Shown: piece after piece, positions 58,885 to 64,000 of the stretch | Layout of the letters: the number at the start of each line of letters is the position of its first letter | Numbering within the stretch: position 1 is the first letter of the stretch | Origin: Streptomyces bacillaris | GTDB lineage: Bacteria; Actinomycetota; Actinomycetes; Streptomycetales; Streptomycetaceae | Assembly: GCF_003268675.1 (NCBI RefSeq) | Contig: NZ_CP029378.1 | Coordinates: forward strand, 3,038,001 to 3,102,000 | Reading direction: 5' to 3' | DNA: 64,000 nt | Notes under the pieces: generated by a model | Databases searched by the model: none | Told to the model about the DNA's origin: nothing | What the model saw: the letters and a program-made list of their open reading frames with translations, nothing else | Made by a program: the position numbers and the translations under genes

Positions 58885-60075
58885 ATGACCATGAGCCCTC
58901 CCGTTCCGGACCCCGACCGGCCGCCGCCCGCCCGCTTCGCCCTCGACCGATGGACCTGGCGCGAGACGGCGCACCTGCTGCTCAATCTGCCGGAAGCCAT
59001 CGTCGGCTTCGTGTACGCGCTCCTGGTGGTCTCCGTCGGCGTGAGCCTCTCGGTCACCGTGATCGGACTGCCGGTGCTCGTCGGCGGGCTGGCGGGTGCG
59101 CGCTGGCTGGGCCGGGTGGAGCGGGCCCGGGCCCGGTCGTTGCTCGGGGTGCGGGTGGAGGAGCCGAGCCCGCTGTCGCGCGGTCGCCGGGACGAGGGGG
59201 CTCTCGCCTGGCTCTGGTCGGGGCTGAAGGACCCGGTGGGCTGGCGCTCCCTGCTGTACGGAGTCATCCGGCTGCCGTGGGGCGTGCTGACGTTCACGGT
59301 GACGTTGGTGAGCCTGTTCGTCCTGTGGCCGGTGCTCCCGTTCATCACACGGGGGCTGACGGCGGTCGACCGGGCGCTGGTGCGGGGGTTGCTGTCGCCC
59401 TCGGACGAGCTGGAGCGGCGGATCGCGGAGCTGGAGTCGGACCGGGGCGTGGTCGTGGACACCGCCGCCGCCGACCTGCGCCGCATCGAGCGGGATCTCC
59501 ATGACGGGGCGCAGGCCCGGCTCGTGGCCCTCGCGATGGGGTTGGGGCTGGCGAAGGAGAAGCTGACCGAGGACCCGGAGGCGGCCGCACGGATGGTGGA
59601 GGAGGCCCACGGCGAGGTGAAGGTGGCCCTCCAGGAACTGCGCGACCTCGCCCGGGGTATCCACCCCGCCGTCCTCACCGACCGAGGACTCGACGCCGCC
59701 CTCTCCGCCATCGCCTCCCGCTGCACCGTCCCGGTCAGTGTGTCGGTGGATCTGCCGGGGCGTCCGGCGGAGGCGATCGAGGGCATCGCGTACTTCACGG
59801 TCTCGGAGCTGCTGCAGAACGTCAGCAAGCACAGCGGTGCCCGGTCGGCCTCCGTCGAGGTGTGGCGGGCGGCGGACCGGTTGCTGATCCAGGTCACGGA
59901 CGACGGTTCGGGCGGCGCGCGGCTCGACGGCGGTTCGGGCATGGCGGGGCTGGCCGAGCGGCTGGGCGCGGTGGACGGGCTGTTCGTCCTGGACTCCCCG
60001 GTGGGCGGGCCGACGGCCGTCACCGCCGAGCTGCCGTGGCGCGACCGGGCCCCGGCGGGCAGCCGGGCGACCTGA
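58885..60075 (+). CDS. Sensor histidine kinase (HisKA_3 type), copy 1
   Basis: A 396-residue NarL-type kinase with two or three N-terminal membrane helices each resembling the sensor domain family (FVYALLVVSVGVSLSVTVIG, LTFTVTLVSLFVLWPVLPFI). The dimerisation/phosphoacceptor helix is DLRRIERDLHDGAQARLVAL (His). LARGIHPAVLTDRGLDAALS follows, then a HATPase (FTVSELLQNVSKHSGARSAS, DDGSGGARLDGGSGMAGLAE). Start uncertain: ATG 58885 chosen, but 58831 and 58849 are in frame. Paralogue of the next gene. Confidence 0.9.
   Translation: MTMSPPVPDPDRPPPARFALDRWTWRETAHLLLNLPEAIVGFVYALLVVSVGVSLSVTVIGLPVLVGGLAGARWLGRVERARARSLLGVRVEEPSPLSRGRRDEGALAWLWSGLKDPVGWRSLLYGVIRLPWGVLTFTVTLVSLFVLWPVLPFITRGLTAVDRALVRGLLSPSDELERRIAELESDRGVVVDTAAADLRRIERDLHDGAQARLVALAMGLGLAKEKLTEDPEAAARMVEEAHGEVKVALQELRDLARGIHPAVLTDRGLDAALSAIASRCTVPVSVSVDLPGRPAEAIEGIAYFTVSELLQNVSKHSGARSASVEVWRAADRLLIQVTDDGSGGARLDGGSGMAGLAERLGAVDGLFVLDSPVGGPTAVTAELPWRDRAPAGSRAT
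59659..59735. repeat. 77-base exact repeat shared by the two kinase genes
   Basis: Identical to 61318-61394, including all third codon positions, starting ATCCACCCCGCCGTCCTCAC. Surrounding sequence (59430-59735 with 61091-61394) is also close. It suggests recent duplication or gene conversion. Confidence 0.9.
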
Positions 60076-60273
60076 GCCGCTCCGGACTCCGGGCCCCATG
60101 TGGGGCTGGGGGTAGGGAAAACCCCCGTACGGATACGGAGACCGGCCGCATGGTGCCGGGGGCGGCGGCCCAGCACCCTTGAGGGAGTAGGGCGGGGAAG
60201 CGGGACTCTCCGCCGATCGCCGGAAGAGTCGGCGGAAGAGTTTCGGCAGAAGAGACGGAAACGGACGGCACTC

Positions 60274-61707
60274 ATGGCCACGGCATACGGACCGGACACC
60301 CGGGACCACCAGGCAGCGGGCTCGTACGGCCACACGGGCCGGCACGGCTACGCAGGCTCGCACGGCTACTCGGACCTGCCCGGCCACGCGGGCCGGGGCG
60401 GCGGGCCCCCGGGGCCGGCGCCGGCGAAGCGGTTCCTCCCGGCGGTGCTGCGTGCGCCGTTGGAGGCGCGCAGCTGGCGCGAGCTGCTCTATGTCCTGCT
60501 GAGTCTGCCGCTGAGCACGGTGGTGTTCGTCTTCGCGATCACCATGACGTCGGTCAGCGCCGGTCTGCTCATCACCTTCATCGGGATACCGCTGCTGGCG
60601 GTCGGTCTGGCCGCCTGCCGGGGGTTCGGGGTGATGGAGCGGGCCCGGGCGCGCGGGCTGCTGAAGCTGGACGTGGCGGAGCCGGTGCGGGTGCGGGGCA
60701 AGACCGGCGGCCCGATGGCGTGGATGGGGGCGGTCCTCAAGAGCGGCGTCTCCTGGCGTCACCTTCTCTACGCGCTGCTGCACTTCCCCTGGGCGGTGTT
60801 CACGTTCTGCGTCGCGGTGACGTTCTGGACGTACGGCCTGATGGCGCTGACGTACCCGCTCTGGCAGTGGATCTTCCCGGTCTTCGTGGGGGCCGACGGC
60901 ATTCAGCTGTACGGGGACCGCACGCACGCGGAGTATCTGGACTCGCCCGCCGAGCTGACGGTGACGAGTGCGGTGGGCCTGGTGCTGGTGCTGGTGTCGC
61001 CGTGGATCGTGCGGGGGCTGGTCTCGGTGGACCGGCTGATGGTGTCCGGTCTGCTGGGCCCGTCCGCGCTCTCGGCCCGGGTCACCGAGCTGGAGTCGGA
61101 CCGGGGCGTGGTCGTGGACACGGCCGCCGCCGACCTGCGCCGTATAGAACGGGACCTCCACGACGGGGCGCAGGCCCGGCTGGTCGCCCTGGCGATGGAC
61201 CTGGGGCTGGCGAAGGAGAAGCTGACGGACGACCCCGAGGCAGCGGCGCGGATGGTGGAGGAGGCCCACGGCGAGGTGAAGGTGGCCCTGCAAGAGCTGC
61301 GCGACCTCGCCCGGGGCATCCACCCCGCCGTCCTCACCGACCGAGGACTCGACGCCGCCCTCTCCGCCATCGCCTCCCGCTGCACCGTCCCGGTGACGGT
61401 CGAGGTGGACCTGGACGCGCGGCCCGCGCAGGCCATCGAGGGCATCGCGTACTTCACCGTGTCGGAGCTGTTGCAGAACGTCAGCAAGCATGCGGGGGCG
61501 ACCCGGGCCACGGTGGATGTGTGGCGGACCTCGGACCGGCTGATGCTCCAGGTCACGGACAACGGGCGGGGTGGCGCGGCTGCGGCGGCGGGCGGTGGGC
61601 TGGCGGGTCTGACGGAGCGGCTGGATGCGGTGGACGGGGTGCTGGTGGTGGACTCGCCGTCCGGCGGCCCGACGACGGTCACGGCCGAGCTTCCCTGGCG
61701 CGGCTGA
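60274..61707 (+). CDS. Sensor histidine kinase (HisKA_3 type), copy 2
   Basis: A 477-residue kinase. The N-terminal 45 residues are Gly/His/Tyr-rich (GSYGHTGRHGYAGSHGYSDL). Membrane helices follow (FVFAITMTSVSAGLLITFIG, FPWAVFTFCVAVTFWTYGLM) and the same phosphoacceptor helix (DLRRIERDLHDGAQARLVAL) and HATPase (FTVSELLQNVSKHAGATRAT). Another copy of the kinase core lies 1.7 kb upstream. A single response regulator follows, so both kinases may feed one output. ATG 60274; weak ribosome-binding site. Confidence 0.9.
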   Translation: MATAYGPDTRDHQAAGSYGHTGRHGYAGSHGYSDLPGHAGRGGGPPGPAPAKRFLPAVLRAPLEARSWRELLYVLLSLPLSTVVFVFAITMTSVSAGLLITFIGIPLLAVGLAACRGFGVMERARARGLLKLDVAEPVRVRGKTGGPMAWMGAVLKSGVSWRHLLYALLHFPWAVFTFCVAVTFWTYGLMALTYPLWQWIFPVFVGADGIQLYGDRTHAEYLDSPAELTVTSAVGLVLVLVSPWIVRGLVSVDRLMVSGLLGPSALSARVTELESDRGVVVDTAAADLRRIERDLHDGAQARLVALAMDLGLAKEKLTDDPEAAARMVEEAHGEVKVALQELRDLARGIHPAVLTDRGLDAALSAIASRCTVPVTVEVDLDARPAQAIEGIAYFTVSELLQNVSKHAGATRATVDVWRTSDRLMLQVTDNGRGGAAAAAGGGLAGLTERLDAVDGVLVVDSPSGGPTTVTAELPWRG

Positions 61708-61786
61708 CCCTTAGCCCCCGCCGCGTCGCCCCGGGCCCGGCTGCCCCGTGCCGGACCCGCAGGGTTGACGGTCACCCCGTCGAGGG

Positions 61787-61816
61787 TTCCGTCCTCGATC
61801 GCCGGACGGGCTGGGG
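61787..61816. repeat. Copy of the streptomycete intergenic repeat
   Basis: TTCCGTCCTCGATCGCCGGA followed by CGGGCTGGGG; closely related to 18002-18030. It lies between kinase copy 2 and the response regulator. Confidence 0.75.
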
Positions 61817-61958
61817 CTCCCCGGACGGGCTGGAACTCCCCCGCCCGGCTCTGAAGTGGGCGTGGTTATCCACAGGTGGCCCATCTGTGGGGTGGTCCTG
61901 GGATGCTGGTGGTGTCGGGCGCAGGGCGCAGAGCAGAACCAGCGGGGGACACAGCGAC

Positions 61959-62648
61959 GTGGAGCACGTGAAGCACGTGGAGAACAGGGTGCGGGTAGTC
62001 ATCGCCGAGGATTCGGTCCTCCTGCGGGAGGGGCTCACCCGCCTGCTGACCGATCTGGGGCACGACGTGGTCGCGGGGGTGGGCGACGCGGAGGCCCTGC
62101 TGAAGACCGTGGCGGACCTCGGCGCGGAGCAGGCGCTGCCCGATGTGGTGGTGGCCGATGTGCGAATGCCGCCGACCCACACCGACGAGGGCGTACGGGC
62201 GGCGGTGCGGCTGCGCAGGGAGTACCCGGGGATAGGGGTGCTGGTCCTCTCGCAGTATGTGGAGGAGCAGTACGCCACCGAGCTGCTGGCGGGCAGCAGC
62301 CGGGGTGTGGGGTATCTGCTCAAGGACCGTGTGGCCGAGGTCCGCGAGTTCGTCGACGCGGTCGTGCGGGTGGCCCGGGGCGGGACGGCGCTGGACCCGG
62401 AGGTGGTGGCGCAGTTGCTGGGCCGCAGCCGGAAGCAGGACGTGCTGGCCGGGCTGACCCCGCGCGAGCGGGAGGTCCTCGGTCTGATGGCCGAGGGGCG
62501 GACGAACTCCGCGATCGCCCGGCAGCTCGTGGTGAGCGACGGGGCGGTGGAGAAGCACGTGAGCAACATCTTCCTGAAGCTGGGGCTCTCGCCCAGTGAC
62601 GGGGACCACCGGCGCGTCCTCGCCGTACTCACCTACCTCAACTCCTAG
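61959..62648 (+). CDS. LuxR/NarL-family response regulator
   Basis: A 229-residue regulator. Receiver domain: VRVVIAEDSVLLREGLTRLL (acidic pocket), PDVVVADVRMPPTHTDEGVR (phospho-Asp), VLVLSQYVEEQYATELLAG and GYLLKDRVAEVREFVDAVVR (Lys). The LuxR-type HTH at the C-terminus is LTPREREVLGLMAEGRTNSA, IARQLVVSDGAVEKHVSNIF. GTG 61959 is chosen from three nearby in-frame GTGs. A stem-loop follows the stop. Partner of the two upstream kinases. Confidence 0.93.
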   Translation: MEHVKHVENRVRVVIAEDSVLLREGLTRLLTDLGHDVVAGVGDAEALLKTVADLGAEQALPDVVVADVRMPPTHTDEGVRAAVRLRREYPGIGVLVLSQYVEEQYATELLAGSSRGVGYLLKDRVAEVREFVDAVVRVARGGTALDPEVVAQLLGRSRKQDVLAGLTPREREVLGLMAEGRTNSAIARQLVVSDGAVEKHVSNIFLKLGLSPSDGDHRRVLAVLTYLNS

Positions 62649-62650
62649 CC

Positions 62651-62669
62651 ATCTGACACTCTGTCAGAT
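62651..62669 (+). terminator. Stem-loop after the response regulator
   Basis: Perfect 8-base arms ATCTGACA and TGTCAGAT with loop CTC, directly after the TAG. Short and without a T-run; it could also be an operator. Confidence 0.45.
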
Positions 62670-62838
62670 ACCTGCCCGAGCCGCCGCCGCACACCCGGCG
62701 AGCAGACGGCGTACGCCCCGCCGATCTCCGCCGGGGGTGTCCGGCGGGCCCCCGCCGGGCAGTCCTGGGCGGTGGGACCTAGCACCAAAGACCGACGGAC
62801 AGAGCACTTCCATCCAGCGATCGGAGGGCTTGAGAAAG

Positions 62839-62991
62839 ATGGCAAAACGGGCTAAAAGGGCGTCTCAAAACAGCGTCCACCATATGATCGGCCCCTGGAG
62901 GGCGAACCGCACGGACGTAGGGTTGCCTCTGGAACCGCCGGTCGGCCGGACGATTCCGAGCCGCCGCCCCAAGGGAGGTCCAGTTCAGTGA
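62839..62991 (+). CDS. Possible small basic protein coupled to korA
   Basis: A 50-codon frame (MAKRAKRASQNSVHHMIGPW ...) with GGAGG 9 bases before ATG and a TGA overlapping the korA start by GTGA. Its translation is unlike any family and the frame may be chance. The interval 62670-62987 otherwise shows only a TATGAT hexamer at 62883-62888 (no matching -35) and the korA ribosome-binding site. Confidence 0.25.
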   Translation: MAKRAKRASQNSVHHMIGPWRANRTDVGLPLEPPVGRTIPSRRPKGGPVQ

Positions 62992-64000
62992 CGAGCCAGG
63001 TCAGTAGCGCGGCAGAGAAGGCCGATGAGGCCAATGACGCCGTCCTCGGGGGCCAGCGTGCCCCCCTGTCAGGTACGACGGGAACGACCGGCGGCGACGG
63101 GAAAGAGGTCCGCCGCCTGGACCGGGTGATCATCCGCTTCGCGGGCGACTCGGGCGACGGGATGCAGCTCACGGGTGACCGGTTCACCTCGGAGACGGCG
63201 TCGTTCGGGAACGATCTCTCGACCCTGCCCAATTTCCCTGCCGAGATCCGGGCCCCCGCCGGCACCCTGCCCGGGGTTTCCTCCTTCCAGCTGCACTTTG
63301 CCGATCACGACATCCTCACCCCCGGCGACGCCCCCAATGTCCTGGTCGCGATGAACCCCGCCGCCCTCAAGGCGAACATCGACGACGTGCCGCGCGGCGC
63401 CGAGATCATTGTCAACACCGATGAGTTCACCAAGCGGCCGATGGCGAAGGTGGGGTATGCGACCAGTCCGCTGGAGGACGGGTCGCTGGAGGCCTACAAC
63501 GTCCACCCGGTGCCGCTGACGACGCTGACGATCGAGGCGCTGAAGGAGTTCGGGCTCTCCCGCAAGGAGGCCGAGCGGTCGAAGAACATGTTCGCGCTCG
63601 GGCTGCTGTCGTGGATGTACCACCGGCCGACCGAGGGGACGGAGACGTTCCTGCGGCAGAAGTTCGCGAAGAAACCGGAGATCGCCGAGGCGAACGTGGC
63701 GGCCTTCCGCGCCGGGTGGAATTTCGGCGAGACGACCGAGGACTTCGCCGTCAGTTACGAGGTCGCTCCGGCCGCCCAGGCCTTCCCCACCGGCACCTAC
63801 CGCAACATCTCGGGGAACCTGGCCCTCTCCTACGGCCTGATCGCCGCCGCGCAGCTCGCGGATCTGCCGCTCTACCTGGGCTCGTATCCGATCACCCCGG
63901 CCTCGGACATCCTGCACGAGCTGTCCAAGCACAAGAACTTCGGTGTGCGCACCTTCCAGGCCGAGGACGAGATCGCCGGGATCGGGGCGGCGCTGGGCGC
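62988..64000 (+). CDS. korA: 2-oxoacid:ferredoxin oxidoreductase alpha subunit (partial, runs off window)
   Basis: GTG start 62988 with GGGAGGT upstream. The first 337 residues are visible. They show the gamma-type domain VIIRFAGDSGDGMQLTGDRF, NFPAEIRAPAGTLPGVSSFQ, and at the end the pyrimidine-domain beginning ALSYGLIAAAQLADLPLYLG SYPITPASDILHELS, FGVRTFQAEDEIAGIGAAL. It converts 2-oxoglutarate to succinyl-CoA with ferredoxin, by family, in complex with KorB. The rest of the gene is beyond 64000. An N-terminal Ala/Gly-rich extension of about 40 residues is present. Confidence 0.95.
   Translation, partial: MTSQVSSAAEKADEANDAVLGGQRAPLSGTTGTTGGDGKEVRRLDRVIIRFAGDSGDGMQLTGDRFTSETASFGNDLSTLPNFPAEIRAPAGTLPGVSSFQLHFADHDILTPGDAPNVLVAMNPAALKANIDDVPRGAEIIVNTDEFTKRPMAKVGYATSPLEDGSLEAYNVHPVPLTTLTIEALKEFGLSRKEAERSKNMFALGLLSWMYHRPTEGTETFLRQKFAKKPEIAEANVAAFRAGWNFGETTEDFAVSYEVAPAAQAFPTGTYRNISGNLALSYGLIAAAQLADLPLYLGSYPITPASDILHELSKHKNFGVRTFQAEDEIAGIGAALG

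Noticed and set aside
61866..61874. TTATCCACA, a DnaA-box-like word
   Set aside because: Single isolated copy between a kinase and a regulator gene; no cluster, no dnaA/dnaN nearby.

Overview
The window comes from a Streptomyces chromosome or that of a very close actinomycete. The DNA is GC-rich with strong third-position GC bias, so long false ORFs lie opposite most genes. GTG and TTG starts are common, promoters are of the TTGNNN/TANNNT type, and the order rpsL-rpsG-fusA-tuf, rpoBC, rplJL, rplKA, nusG-secE, tRNA-Trp, aspartate aminotransferase, murB, had genes, rpmG and a reduced nuo cluster is the streptomycete core order (gene order recalled, not searched).

Layout. 1-3358 (minus): start of tuf, then fusA, rpsG and rpsL, with a convincing str-operon promoter at 3552-3580. 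3887-7215: accessory regulatory block, with a proline-rich protein, an XRE-type repressor, a Cys-rich protein coupled to a MerR-like HTH protein, and a small minus-strand gene. 7624-21276 (plus): a complete non-contractile (siphophage-type) tail cluster in canonical order: tail terminator, tail tube, two-frame assembly chaperone with a probable -1 frameshift, a cargo pair, two tandem tape-measure proteins, distal tail protein, baseplate/minor tail proteins, collagen-like tail fibre split by an in-frame TGA, amidase endolysin and two small membrane proteins. No capsid, portal, terminase, integrase or replication gene is present, so it looks like a domesticated phage tail-like particle (F-type tailocin-like) lodged between rpsL and rpoC. 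A 16-base element is shared by the regulator promoter and the tail-operon promoter.

21367-34499 (minus): rpoC, rpoB, rplL, rplJ with its leader, a lipoprotein gene, rplA, rplK, nusG, secE. tRNA-Trp follows, then aspC, an adenosine deaminase, a TetR/NAD(P)-binding protein divergent pair with a palindromic operator, murB, two hot-dog dehydratase subunits, rpmG, tRNA-Met, tRNA-Thr, an amidohydrolase-like protein, an NAD(P)-binding protein, tRNA-Tyr, a YajQ homologue, a DNA-alkylation repair pair (ogt, alkB), three membrane-protein genes (GlsB/YeaQ, YccF, HtpX) and mscL.

48336-58696 (minus): a reduced complex I operon nuoA-B-C-H-I-J-K-L-M-N without nuoD, E, F, G; nuoC needs a -1 frame change to reach its repetitive tail. 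58885-62648 (plus): two paralogous histidine kinases and one LuxR-type response regulator. 62988-64000: start of korA (2-oxoacid:ferredoxin oxidoreductase alpha), running off the window.

Functionally the window combines core transcription/translation genes with one accessory system, the regulated tail particle and its lysis genes, which is the most interesting part.
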